64,000 nt of DNA from assembly GCF_012273655.1 (NCBI RefSeq), contig NZ_JAAWWP010000014.1, positions 148,614 to 212,613 on the forward strand, read 5' to 3'. A program made the translations under genes and the position numbers. This DNA comes from Streptomyces physcomitrii (GTDB lineage: Bacteria; Actinomycetota; Actinomycetes; Streptomycetales; Streptomycetaceae). Positions 15,234 through 44,974 of this stretch are shown here, piece after piece; within the stretch, counting starts at the first letter, position 1, and every line of letters begins with the position of its first letter. The notes beneath the pieces are model-generated. The model saw only the letters and a program-made list of their open reading frames with translations. It had not been told where the DNA came from and did not search any database.

Positions 15234-16049
15234 TCAGAAGGAGTAGCGCATCACGCGGTTGTAGTGCCGCAGCGCCGGTATCGCGTTCATGATCTTGCAG
15301 ACCACGCGGGAGGTCCACGGCATGTGCGCGATATAGGGCGAGCCGAAGAAGGTCCAGGCGTCGTGGTGCTTGACGCCCGGGTGCCACTGCTCCAGGGAGG
15401 CGGGCTCGGCCAGGCCCCAGACGAAGCGCTTGCCGGAGGCCTTGACCGTCCAGTGCTTGTTCATCGCCTTCACCGAGAAGGGCGTGTACGCGTCGAAGAT
15501 CAGCTGACCGCTCGGGAACACCGAGAAGAGCTTGCGGATCAGCCCCTTGACCTCCTCCTCGGTGAAGTACACGAGCAGGCCCTCGGCCACGATGACGGTG
15601 GGCCGGTCGGTGGGCACCTGCTCCAGCCACTTGAGGTCCATCACCGAGGAGCCGATGACGTGGTGGTGCTCCCGCTCGGGGAAGAGCTGCGCGTACAGCG
15701 CGGCGATCTCCGGCAGGTCCAGGTCGTACCACTCCACGGAGGCGGGCGGGTCCATCCGGTGGACGCGGCCGTCGAGACCGGTGCCCAGGTGGAGCACGAC
15801 CGCGTCCGGGTGGGTGTCCAGGAAGCTCCGGATCCAGCCGTCGATCAGCTCACCGCGGATGGCGAGGCTGATGGCGTCGTCGTCGCGGATCTTCAGCTTG
15901 GCGTAGTCGTACTCGATCGACTCGCTGACCGTGATCGCCATCCGGTCGTTGAGGATGGGCTTGGCCGACTTGGCGTCGTGGGCGCGGGAGTAGAGCGCGA
16001 TGAGGAGGTTCTCGGTCTCGGCGGTGAACTGCGCCGGCTTCGTCTCCAT
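15234..16049 (-). CDS. slnM: methyltransferase-like protein of the leucine carboxyl methyltransferase family (SlnM/SalE-like)
   Basis: A 271-residue protein of the LCM/TcmP-type SAM methyltransferase family. The SAM loop VVLHLGTGLDGRVHRMD (84-100) is well preserved, followed by EWYDLDLPE and PTVIVAEGLLVYFTEEEV. Salinomycin carries no methyl group that needs such an enzyme. From the literature I recall that the homologue (SlnM, also SalE) is needed for the C18=C19 double bond and the bis-spiroketal, acting atypically as a dehydration catalyst. It lies 40 bp after the second thioesterase gene, in a run with salBIII and the PKS genes. Its ribosome site is weak. The identification rests on family, position and cluster logic. 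Confidence 0.82.
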   Translation of the reverse strand: METKPAQFTAETENLLIALYSRAHDAKSAKPILNDRMAITVSESIEYDYAKLKIRDDDAISLAIRGELIDGWIRSFLDTHPDAVVLHLGTGLDGRVHRMDPPASVEWYDLDLPEIAALYAQLFPEREHHHVIGSSVMDLKWLEQVPTDRPTVIVAEGLLVYFTEEEVKGLIRKLFSVFPSGQLIFDAYTPFSVKAMNKHWTVKASGKRFVWGLAEPASLEQWHPGVKHHDAWTFFGSPYIAHMPWTSRVVCKIMNAIPALRHYNRVMRYSF

Positions 16050-16089
16050 GGATTACCGTTTTCCGTTTCGTGAGGTCGGTACGGCGCCG

Positions 16090-16887
16090 TCAGTTCGCCG
16101 GGACCCGGGCGAAGGCGGCCAGGTCCTCGGCCACCGCGCGGGTCACCTCCGCCTGGCGCGGCGTCAGATAGAAGTGGCCGCCGGGGAAGCTGCGGAAGGT
16201 GAACTTCCCGCTGCTGAGCTCCTGCCAGGCCTGCGCCTCGGGGATGCTGACCCGCGGGTCGGACTCCCCGGTGAGCACGCTGACCGGCGAGGTCAGCGGC
16301 GGCTGGGTCCCGTCCGGCCGGTAGCGGTAGGTCTCGATGGCCTTGTAGTCGCTGCGGATCGCGGGCAGCACCATCCGCAGCAGCTCCTCGTCGGCGAGCA
16401 GACCGGTGTCCGTGCCGCTCAGCGCGCGGATCTCCGCGATCAGCGCGTCGTCGCCGCGCTGGTGCACGTTCTCCTCGCGGTGCACCGTGGGCGCCCGGCG
16501 CCCGGAGGCGATGAGCCCCTGCACGGGGGCGCCCTCGCGCTCGAAGCGGCGGGCCAGCTCGAAGGAGAGCACCGCGCCCATGCTGTGGCCGAAGAACACC
16601 AGCGGCCGGTCGTGCCAGGGCCGCAGCGCCTCGAACACGGCGTCGGTCAGCTCCTGGACGGTGCCGAGCAGCGGCTCGCCCCGCCGGTCCTGGCGGCCCG
16701 GGTACTGGATCGCCAGGACGTCGGCGTGAGGGGCGAGCGCTGCCGAGAACGGGAAGAAGAAGGACGCGGAGCCACCGGCGTGCGGCAGGCACACCAGGCG
16801 TACCGGCTTCTCGGGTGCGGGGTGGAAGCGCCGTACCCACAGCTCGTCGTCGGCGTCCTGACTGCCCTGTGTGCGCTGCGTGCTCAT
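16090..16887 (-). CDS. discrete thioesterase, candidate chain-release enzyme
   Basis: A 265-residue alpha/beta-hydrolase: LVCLPHAGGSA near the N-terminus, nucleophile GHSMG (Ser102), acidic loop GESDPRVS, and GGHFYLT (His238). It is of type II thioesterase family, but placed directly after the PKS/pyran synthase genes, whereas the other copy (3795) lies by the regulator. The last PKS protein has no thioesterase, so one discrete enzyme must hydrolyse the finished polyether from its carrier, as NanE and MonCII are thought to do. Its place in the late-gene operon makes this copy the better candidate for release, by inference only. AAGGAG precedes the ATG. Confidence 0.87.
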   Translation of the reverse strand: MSTQRTQGSQDADDELWVRRFHPAPEKPVRLVCLPHAGGSASFFFPFSAALAPHADVLAIQYPGRQDRRGEPLLGTVQELTDAVFEALRPWHDRPLVFFGHSMGAVLSFELARRFEREGAPVQGLIASGRRAPTVHREENVHQRGDDALIAEIRALSGTDTGLLADEELLRMVLPAIRSDYKAIETYRYRPDGTQPPLTSPVSVLTGESDPRVSIPEAQAWQELSSGKFTFRSFPGGHFYLTPRQAEVTRAVAEDLAAFARVPAN

Positions 16888-16928
16888 CGGGGAGCGTTCT
16901 CCTTCGTCCGGTTTGTCGTGCGGTGTGC

Positions 16929-17315
16929 TCAGACGCCGATGTCGGTCATGCCCCAGAACACGCGCATGCTGTCGATCTTGCCCTCGGGGGTGAGGGTGAA
17001 GACGTCGACGGCGTTGATCTTCACACGGGTGCGGTTGGGGTCGAGGATGTTGGTCATCTCCGCGGCCAGGGCGACGGCGACGGACTTGCCGTCCTGACCC
17101 GCCGACAGGTGTCCCGGCTCGATGGTGACCTCGGCGGTGACATTGCTGTTGAAGTACTCGCGCTGCGCCGCGCGGCCCTCGCGGACATCCTTGCCGACCG
17201 GGTCCTCGATGGTGGCGTCCTCGGTGAACATCTCGACGATGGCGTCGACATCGCCCTCGTTCACCTTGCGGAAGTATTCCGCGACGATCTCCTTGCGCTT
17301 CTGCTCGTCCTGCAT
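16929..17315 (-). CDS. salBIII: pyran synthase SalBIII (SnoaL/MonB fold, Asp38/Asp104)
   Basis: A 128-residue alpha+beta-barrel protein, shorter than the two MonB-type hydrolases at 9673-10576. The start is fixed by AGGAGG. Counting gives Asp38 in IEDPVG and Asp104 in NAVDVFT. I recall this Asp38/Asp104 pair being reported as the essential dyad of SalBIII, which closes tetrahydropyran ring A (C3-O-C7) of salinomycin instead of opening epoxides. The position corresponding to Glu65 of the hydrolases is Ile65 (Glu66 next to it). It sits directly downstream of the last PKS gene (88-bp gap), which builds the C1-C4 end that becomes ring A. This gene is the strongest single pointer to salinomycin. 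Confidence 0.9.
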   Translation of the reverse strand: MQDEQKRKEIVAEYFRKVNEGDVDAIVEMFTEDATIEDPVGKDVREGRAAQREYFNSNVTAEVTIEPGHLSAGQDGKSVAVALAAEMTNILDPNRTRVKINAVDVFTLTPEGKIDSMRVFWGMTDIGV

Positions 17316-17403
17316 GAAGTCCTCCTGTGGTGAAGGTGGTTGACGTACGGCCCGGGCGGACCGCACGCGTCGTACGGGTGCCGGGACACCGGCTGACGTG
17401 CTG

Positions 17404-20400
17404 TCAGATCCGGTGCGGCTCCCGCTGGAACGGGTAGGTCGGCAGGTCCACCCGGCGCGCTCCCGAGCCGGTGAACACCGCGGTCCAGTCGATACGGGCA
17501 CCGCCCGCGTAGCGCTCCCCCGCGAGGCCGAGGACCTCGCGGGCGCCGGCGGCTCCCGCCTCGAACGCGGCCGGGTCCGCGGGCGCCGCGTCGGGCTCGG
17601 CCCAGGCCGCCGCCCAGAACTCCGGGTCGCCGAGCCGCTCCGCGGTGAGCGCCTCGCCCCCGGCGGTCAGCAGCCGGTGCGCGGGCTCGGCGATCTCCGC
17701 GGCCCGCAGCACCCGTGGTACGGACTGCTCCCCCACCGCGAGGGCGGCGAGCAGGGCCACGGCAGCGTCGAGCCCGAGGGCCCCGGCGGCGTGCGCGGCG
17801 GCGAGGGTGCCCCGGCCGTGGCCGCGCAGCACCGAGGGCGCGATGCCCCAGGCGTCCAGGAGCCGGTGCAGCGCGACCTCCGCGGCGAAGGCCTCGGCCG
17901 CCTCGGGCAGCGGGGCGGGCAGGGTCACGTCCAGGTGGGCGTGCACCTCCTCCCAGGCCTCCGCGAACACCGGGAAGGCCGCCCGCAGTTCGGCGCTCTC
18001 CGCCGCCCGGCCGGTGAACAGCAGCGCGGTACGCGGCACTTCGGCCGGGGCCGCGACCAGGCCGGGACGCTCCTCGCCCGCGGCCAGGGCCCCGAGTCCG
18101 TCGAGGAGTTCGGCGCGGTCGGCGGCGACGACCACCGCGCGGTGCCGGAACAGGGCGCGGCCGGTCGCCATCGAGTACGCGTAGTCGGCGGGGTCCCGCT
18201 CGGGGTTGCTCCGCACCTGCTCGTCCAGCTGCCGGGCCTGGGCCCGCAGCGCCTCGGGGGTGTGGCCGGAGAGCGGCAGCGCCACGGCGCGGGCCCCGGT
18301 GCTCGCCGGGTGCTCCGGGGCCGCGGGTGCCTCCTCGATGATCAGGTGCACCTCGGTGCCGCTGGCGCCGAGGGAGGAGACGCCCGCCCGGCGCGGTCCG
18401 CCGGTCTCGGGCCACGGGGTGGCCTCGGTGACGAGTTCGACGGCGCCCGCCGACCAGTCCACACGGCTCGCGGGCTCCTTGATGTTGAGGGTGCCCGGCA
18501 GCAGCCGGTGGCGCATCGACAGGACGGCCTTGATGACCCCGGTGACGCCCGAAGCGGCCTGCGGATGGCCGATGTTGGACTTCACGGTGCCGAGCTTCAG
18601 CGGACGGTCCGCGGGCCGCTCCCGCCCGTACGTGGCGAGCAGCGCCTCCGCCTCGACCGCGTCGCCGAGCGGGGTGCCGGTGCCGTGCGCCTCGACCGCG
18701 TCGATCTCGGCCGCGCCGAGCCCGGCGTCGGCCAGCGCCTCGCGGATCAGTCGCTGCTGGGAAGCGCCGTTGGGCGCGGACAGGCCGTTGCTCGCGCCGT
18801 GGTGGCCGACCGCGGAACCGCGCACCACGGCCAGCACCTCGTGGCCCAACTCCTGTGCCCGGGAGAGGCGTTCGACGAGGATCATCGCCGCGCCCTCGCC
18901 CCAGCCGGTGCCGTCCGCGTCCTCCGAGAAGGGCTTGCAGCGGCCGTCGGCGGCAGCGCCGCCCATGTGGTGCCAGGCCACCGGGCTGGACAGTACGGTG
19001 ACGCCGCCCGCCAGGGCCATCGCGCTCTCGCCCCGGCGCACCGACTGCACCGCCAGGTGCAGGGCCACCGCGGAGGAGGAGCAGCCGGTGTCCACGGTGA
19101 GGGCGGGGCCGTTGAGGTTGAGGGCGTAGGCCAGCCGCCCGGAGGCGAAGGCGGGGCCGATGCCGCTGCCCAGGTGCGGTTCGCTCTCGGCGGGGATACG
19201 CGCGCCGGGCATGAAGCCCTGGTAGCCGAGCCCCGCGAAGACGCCGACCTTCTCCTCGGCCAGCTCCCCGGGGTCGACGCCCGCGCGTTCGAAGGCCTCC
19301 CAGGCGATCTCCAGGAGGATCCGCTGCTGCGGGTCCATGACCAGGGCCTCCTCGGGCGAGATGCCGAAGAAGGCGGGGTCGAAGTCGTGGATGCCGCTGA
19401 GCAGTCCGGCCTGGTCGAGAAGGCGTACGGCCTGCGGGTCGCCGTCCGCGGAGAGGGCCGCCGCGGCGGTGTTCCAGCCGCGGTCCGCCGGCAGGTCGCC
19501 GACCAGGTCCTCGCCCGCGGCGACGGCGCGCCACAGCTCCTCGGGGCTGGTGACGCCGCCGGGCAGCCGGCAGCTCATGCCGACGATGACGACCGGGTCC
19601 TCGTGGTGCGCGCCCGCGGCGACCGGGGCGGCACCCGCGGGCGCCGACTCCTCCTCGGTGCCGAGGAGTTCGCCGCCGAGGAAGCGGGCGAGCGCCAGCG
19701 GGCTCGGGTGGTCGAAGACGAGGGTGGTGGGCAGCTTCAGGCCGGTGGCGGCGCTGAGCCGGTTGCGCAGTTCGACGACGGTGAGCGAGTCGAAGCCGAT
19801 CTCGCGGAAGGCGCGGCCGGGTTCGACGTCCTCGGCGCCCGCGTGCCCGAGCACCGAGGCGGCCTCGGTGCGCACCAGGCCGAGCAGCTGTGCCTCGCGT
19901 TCGGCGGGCGTGCCCGCGCGCAGGCTGCGTACCAGGTCGGATGCGGACTCCTCGGCCTGCTCGGGGGCGGCGACCGCGGCCGGGGCGAGGGCCCTGCGGA
20001 CCTCGGGCAGCCCGGTGAGCAGGGCGCTCGGCCGCTCCGAGGTGAAGCCGGGCGCGAACTTCTCCCAGTCGACGTCGGCGACCGCGACGAAGGTCTCGTC
20101 GTGCTCGACGGCCTGCCGCAGCGCGGCCAGCGCCCGCTCGGGCGCCATCTCGCCGACTCCGCGCCGGCGCATGTACTCGCCCGCGCCCTCCAGCGCCATC
20201 ATGCCGCCGCTCCAGCCGCCCCAGGCCACCGAGGTCGCGGTGAGCCCGCGGGCCCGGCGCTGCTCGGCGAGCGCGTCGAGCCAGGCGTTGGCCGCCCCGT
20301 AGGCGGTGTGCCGACCGGCGCCCCAGACGCCGGAGCTGGAGGAGAAGAGCACGAAGGCGTCGAGCTCGCGGTCCCCGAGCAGGGCGTCGAGGTGGCGTGC

Positions 20401-23400
20401 GCCCTCCACCTTGCCCGCGGTGAGCTGCACGAAGTCCTCGTACGAGGTGTCCGTGGCGAGGGTGGACTGCGGCAGCCCCGCCGCGTGCACCACCGCGGTC
20501 AGCGGCGCGGACTCCGGGACGGCGGCCAGCACCGCGGCGAGTGCTTCGCGGTCCGCGGCGTCGCAGGCGGCGAGGGTGACCTCGGTGCCCGACTCCCGTA
20601 TTTCGGCAGCGAGTTCGGTGGCGCCGGGGGCGTCGGCCCCGCGGCGGCCGGTGAGGACGAGGTGGGCGACGCCGTTGTCCGCGAGCCAGCGGGCCAGGTG
20701 GGCGCCCACTCCCCCGGTGCCGCCGGTGACGAGCACCGTGCCGCGCGGCTGCCAGACCCGCTCGGGCACGGCGTCGTGCAGCGGGCGGCGGGCGAGGCGG
20801 CGGCCGAAGGTGCCGGTGGCGCGGATCGCGACCTGGTCCTCCTGCTCGATTCCGGCGAGCACCCGGGCGACCCGGCCGAGCGCGCGCTCGTCGAGGGTCT
20901 CCGGCAGGTCGATCAACCCGCCCCAGACGGCGGGCTGTTCGAGGGCGACGGCCCGGCCGAGGCCCCAGAGCGCGGCCTGATCGGGCTCCGCCGGGGCGTC
21001 GCCCTGACCGACGGAGACGGCACCGCGGGTGGCGCACCACAGCGGGAGGTCCACCGAGGCGTCGGCGAGTGCCTGCACCAGAAGGAGAGTCGAGGCGGCG
21101 CCGTTCGCGGCCCCGGTGCCCACCAGCGAGAGGATGCCGCGCAGTTCGGGCAGGGTGGCGACGGCCTCGGCGAGCTGCCCGGAGAGCGCGGTGCGGCCGA
21201 GGGCGAGCGGATCGGTCTCCAGGACCACGGTCTCGGCACCGTGCGCGGCGAGGCCCGCGGCGAGCAGCGCGGCCCGGCCGTCGCTCTCCTCCTGCCCGGT
21301 GACCAGGAGCCAACTGCCCTCAAGGCGGGCGGCGGGCGCGGTGAGCGGCTTCCAGGTGATGCCGTAGCGCCAGGAGTCCAGGGTGGAGCGCTCCCGGTGC
21401 CCGCGGCGCCAGGAGGCGAGGGCGGGCAGCAGTTCGCCCAGGGCGGTACGGGCTTCCTCGGTGGCCAGGCTCGGCACGGTCCCGGTGAGCGCGGCGAGAT
21501 CCTCGCTCTCGACGGCCGCCCAGAAGGCCTCCTCCACCTCGTCGGCGGCGCTGGCGGCCGGGGCCTCCGCCGCCGCCGGGCTCCCGGACTCCAGCCAGTA
21601 GCTCTGCCGCTGGAAGGCGTACGTCGGCAGGTCCACCGCCTTGGCCCCACGCCCCGCGAAGACCGCGGTCCAGTCGAGGGCCACACCACGGGTCCAGGCC
21701 TCCGCGAAGGAGGTCAACACCCGGCGTGCGCCGCCCTCTTGACGCCGCAGCGTCCCCTGCGCGAGGACCTCCACACCCACATCGTCAGAGGTCTCACTGA
21801 TGCCGTACGTCAGCACCGGATGCGCACTCGACTCCACGAACACATCGAAACCGTCGGCGATCAGGGCACGTACGACCGGCTCGAAGCTCACCGGGCGACG
21901 GCAGTTCTCGAACCAGTACGAAGCATCCAACTCGGCACCGGACAGCACCTCGCCGTTGACCGTCGAGTAGAGCGGGACGGAGCCCTCGCGCGGCTCGACG
22001 AACGACAGCAGCTCCAGGATCCGCTCGCGCAGCGGGTCCACCTGCGCACAGTGCGAGGCGACCGTCGAACCGATCACCTTCGCCCGGACACCCTCCGCCT
22101 CCAACTCCGCCACCAGCTCTTCCAGAGCGGCGACTTGACCCGCGACCGTCACCGAACGCGGACCGTTGTTCCCCGCGATCGAGAGCGCCTCACCCTCACC
22201 GTTGAACCGCGCGATACGCGACTCGACCTCGGCGGCGGGAAGAGACACAGAGGCCACCGCGCCCTTGCCCACCAGCTCGTCCGCGAACAACTGCGAACGC
22301 AGCACGACCACTTGGGCCGCATCTTCAAGCGACAGAGCGCCGGAGACGGCAGCAGCGGCGATCTCGCCCTGGGAGTGGCCGACCACCGCGTCCGGGGTGA
22401 CCCCGACCGACTGCCAGACGGCGGCCAGCGACACCATCACGGTGAACAGCACCGGCTGAAGGATCTCGATCCGGTCGAGCGACGGGGCCTCGTCCGCACC
22501 CCGGACCACCGACTCCACCGACCAGTCCACGAACGCCTCGACAGCGCCCGCCACTTCGGCAAACCGGGCCGCGAACACCGGCGAGGAATCGAGGAGTTCG
22601 ACCGCCATCCCCGCCCACTGCGAACCCTGCCCCGGGAAGACGAACACCGTCTTGCCGGAGACGGAGGAGACGCCCGCCACGTCCGGTGCCTCAAGTCCCG
22701 TACGCAGGTGCTCGGTTGTGGTGCCGAGGACGACCGCGCGGTGTTCGAAGGCGGCGCGGGTGGCGGCGAGGGAGTAGCCGAGGTCGGTCGCGCCGAGCGC
22801 GTCGCGGCCGCTCACGTAGCGGCCGAGGCGGGCGCGCTGGGCCTCCAGCCCACCGGCGCTCTTGGCCGAGACGATCCAGGGCACCAGCGGGTCGCCGGAG
22901 AAGAGGGCGGGCCGCGGCTCGTCGGTGTCCTCGGCGGCCGGGTCGGGGGCCTCGGGGGCCTGTTCGAGGATGGCGTGGGCGTTGGTGCCGCTGAGTCCGA
23001 AGGAGGAGACGGCGGCGCGGCGGGGCCGGTCGCTGCGGGGCCAGTCCCGGGGTTCGAGGAGGAGTTCGACGGCCCCGGCGGACCAGTCGATGTGCGGGGA
23101 CTTCTCCTCGATGTGCAGGGACTTGGGCAGCTTGGCGTGCTGGAGGGCCAGCACGGTCTTGATGACACCGCCGACGCCCGCGGCGGCCTGCGCGTGGCCG
23201 ATGTTGGACTTGATGGAGCCGAGCAGCAGCGGCGGGTTCTCGCCGCGCTCCTTGCCGTACGTGGCCATCAGGGCGTGCGCCTCGATCGGGTCGCCGAGGC
23301 GGGTGCCGGTGCCGTGCGCCTCGACGGCGTCCACGTCCTGGGGGCTGAGCCGGGCGTTGGCGAGCGCCTGGCGGATCACGCGCTGCTGGGCGCGGCCGCT

Positions 23401-24339
23401 GGGGGCGGTGAGGCCGTTGCTGGCGCCGTCCTGGTTGACGGCGGTGCCGCGGATGACGGCGAGCACGGGGTGGTTCCTGCGCCGGGCCTCGGAGAGGCGC
23501 TCCAGGAGGAGCAGGCCGACGCCCTCGGACCAGCCGGTGCCGTCGGCTCCGGCGGCGAAGGCCTTGCAGCGGCCGTTGAAGGCCATGACCTGCTGCTCGC
23601 TGAAGCCGACGAAGAGGCCGGGGGTCGCCATCACGGTGACGCCGCCGGTGAGCGCCATGGAGCACTCGCCCTGGCGCAGCGCCTGCACCGCCTGGTGGAG
23701 GGCGACCAGGGAGGAGGAGCAGGCGGTGTCGAGGGTGACCGCCGGGCCTTCGAGGCCGAAGGTGTAGGAGAGGCGTCCGGCGATGACGCTGGCGACGCCG
23801 CCGGTGACCAGGTGCCCGGCGACGCCCTCGGGGACGTCGGTGAGGTTCTGGCCGTAGGCGGGCTGGGTGGCGCCGACGAAGACGCCGGTCGGGCTGCCCT
23901 TGAGGGTGCCCGGGTCGATGCCGGCCCGTTCGAAGGTCTCCCAGGCCGATTCGAGCAGCAGCCGCTGCTGCGGGTCCATGGCGAGGGCCTCGCGCGGGGA
24001 GATCCCGAAGAAGGCGGGGTCGAACTCGTCGGCGTTGTGCACGAAGCAGGCCTCGGTGGCGACGCTGCCGCCCGCCTCGGGGCCGTGCAGCTCGTCGAGG
24101 TCCCAGCCCCGGTTGACCGGGAACTCGGTGACGGCGTCGCCGCCGCCGAGGACGAACTCCCAGAGTTCTTCCGGGGATTCGAGGCCGCCGGGGTAGCGGC
24201 AGCTCATGGCGACGACCGCGATGGGCTCATGCGGCGCGTCGGCGAGACGGCGGTTCTGCTCGCGCAGGTTCGCGGTCTCGGTCAGGGATGCCCGCAGCGC
24301 TTCGACGAGCTTGTCCGAAGAGGTACTTGGGGTACTCAT
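17404..24339 (-). CDS. salAIX: type I PKS, module 14 plus terminal KSX-AT0 (SalAIX)
   Basis: 2311 residues. The N-terminal helix (KLVEALRASLTETANLREQN) differs from the other PKS docking helices here. Module 14: KS (~33-460, DTACSSSL), AT (~560-880; GHSQG with VASH where methylmalonyl ATs have YASH), KR (~1194-1400; GGTGGVG, GVWGAGRHTAY: A2-type, active), ACP (Ser ~1518). A second KS follows (~1580-2000) with Cys ~1752 in an unusual DTGCSSSA, and both His motifs intact. Then a short AT remnant whose GHSxG is GHGRG (~2173), so it has no nucleophile. The protein ends there, without ACP or TE. Module 14 would add C1-C2 with the 2-ethyl and set C3-O. The extra KS resembles KSX units that pass polyether chains to a discrete carrier. 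Confidence 0.9.
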   Translation of the reverse strand: MSTPSTSSDKLVEALRASLTETANLREQNRRLADAPHEPIAVVAMSCRYPGGLESPEELWEFVLGGGDAVTEFPVNRGWDLDELHGPEAGGSVATEACFVHNADEFDPAFFGISPREALAMDPQQRLLLESAWETFERAGIDPGTLKGSPTGVFVGATQPAYGQNLTDVPEGVAGHLVTGGVASVIAGRLSYTFGLEGPAVTLDTACSSSLVALHQAVQALRQGECSMALTGGVTVMATPGLFVGFSEQQVMAFNGRCKAFAAGADGTGWSEGVGLLLLERLSEARRRNHPVLAVIRGTAVNQDGASNGLTAPSGRAQQRVIRQALANARLSPQDVDAVEAHGTGTRLGDPIEAHALMATYGKERGENPPLLLGSIKSNIGHAQAAAGVGGVIKTVLALQHAKLPKSLHIEEKSPHIDWSAGAVELLLEPRDWPRSDRPRRAAVSSFGLSGTNAHAILEQAPEAPDPAAEDTDEPRPALFSGDPLVPWIVSAKSAGGLEAQRARLGRYVSGRDALGATDLGYSLAATRAAFEHRAVVLGTTTEHLRTGLEAPDVAGVSSVSGKTVFVFPGQGSQWAGMAVELLDSSPVFAARFAEVAGAVEAFVDWSVESVVRGADEAPSLDRIEILQPVLFTVMVSLAAVWQSVGVTPDAVVGHSQGEIAAAAVSGALSLEDAAQVVVLRSQLFADELVGKGAVASVSLPAAEVESRIARFNGEGEALSIAGNNGPRSVTVAGQVAALEELVAELEAEGVRAKVIGSTVASHCAQVDPLRERILELLSFVEPREGSVPLYSTVNGEVLSGAELDASYWFENCRRPVSFEPVVRALIADGFDVFVESSAHPVLTYGISETSDDVGVEVLAQGTLRRQEGGARRVLTSFAEAWTRGVALDWTAVFAGRGAKAVDLPTYAFQRQSYWLESGSPAAAEAPAASAADEVEEAFWAAVESEDLAALTGTVPSLATEEARTALGELLPALASWRRGHRERSTLDSWRYGITWKPLTAPAARLEGSWLLVTGQEESDGRAALLAAGLAAHGAETVVLETDPLALGRTALSGQLAEAVATLPELRGILSLVGTGAANGAASTLLLVQALADASVDLPLWCATRGAVSVGQGDAPAEPDQAALWGLGRAVALEQPAVWGGLIDLPETLDERALGRVARVLAGIEQEDQVAIRATGTFGRRLARRPLHDAVPERVWQPRGTVLVTGGTGGVGAHLARWLADNGVAHLVLTGRRGADAPGATELAAEIRESGTEVTLAACDAADREALAAVLAAVPESAPLTAVVHAAGLPQSTLATDTSYEDFVQLTAGKVEGARHLDALLGDRELDAFVLFSSSSGVWGAGRHTAYGAANAWLDALAEQRRARGLTATSVAWGGWSGGMMALEGAGEYMRRRGVGEMAPERALAALRQAVEHDETFVAVADVDWEKFAPGFTSERPSALLTGLPEVRRALAPAAVAAPEQAEESASDLVRSLRAGTPAEREAQLLGLVRTEAASVLGHAGAEDVEPGRAFREIGFDSLTVVELRNRLSAATGLKLPTTLVFDHPSPLALARFLGGELLGTEEESAPAGAAPVAAGAHHEDPVVIVGMSCRLPGGVTSPEELWRAVAAGEDLVGDLPADRGWNTAAAALSADGDPQAVRLLDQAGLLSGIHDFDPAFFGISPEEALVMDPQQRILLEIAWEAFERAGVDPGELAEEKVGVFAGLGYQGFMPGARIPAESEPHLGSGIGPAFASGRLAYALNLNGPALTVDTGCSSSAVALHLAVQSVRRGESAMALAGGVTVLSSPVAWHHMGGAAADGRCKPFSEDADGTGWGEGAAMILVERLSRAQELGHEVLAVVRGSAVGHHGASNGLSAPNGASQQRLIREALADAGLGAAEIDAVEAHGTGTPLGDAVEAEALLATYGRERPADRPLKLGTVKSNIGHPQAASGVTGVIKAVLSMRHRLLPGTLNIKEPASRVDWSAGAVELVTEATPWPETGGPRRAGVSSLGASGTEVHLIIEEAPAAPEHPASTGARAVALPLSGHTPEALRAQARQLDEQVRSNPERDPADYAYSMATGRALFRHRAVVVAADRAELLDGLGALAAGEERPGLVAAPAEVPRTALLFTGRAAESAELRAAFPVFAEAWEEVHAHLDVTLPAPLPEAAEAFAAEVALHRLLDAWGIAPSVLRGHGRGTLAAAHAAGALGLDAAVALLAALAVGEQSVPRVLRAAEIAEPAHRLLTAGGEALTAERLGDPEFWAAAWAEPDAAPADPAAFEAGAAGAREVLGLAGERYAGGARIDWTAVFTGSGARRVDLPTYPFQREPHRI
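21888..22655. repeat. VASH-type AT segment nearly identical to 47496-48263
   Basis: AT coding DNA of module 14. It matches module 9 over about 770 bp at a constant offset of 25608 with few substitutions by eye. These are the two ATs predicted to take ethylmalonyl-CoA. Confidence 0.75.
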
Positions 24340-24366
24340 GGCTTGGTTCTCCGCTCCACGGGCGCG

Positions 24367-35550
<11,184 letters not shown>

Positions 35551-35608
35551 CTACCGGAAACAGGACCGGGCACGGGAAGCGGAAGGCCGAAGCGGCGCCG
35601 TTCATGGG

Positions 35609-40546
<4,938 letters not shown>

Positions 40547-40588
40547 GCTGTCGAGTTCTCCTTGTGGATACGGGGCTGGAGGAGCAGG

Positions 40589-44932
<4,344 letters not shown>

Positions 44933-44974
44933 GGTCGAGATCTCCGTGAGGCCGCGTGCGGCGGAGGGCCGGGC

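Noticed and set aside
16929..17315. Calling this SnoaL-fold gene a third epoxide hydrolase
   Set aside because: It lacks the acid at position 65 but has Asp104, and sits with the PKS end genes, so pyran synthase fits better.
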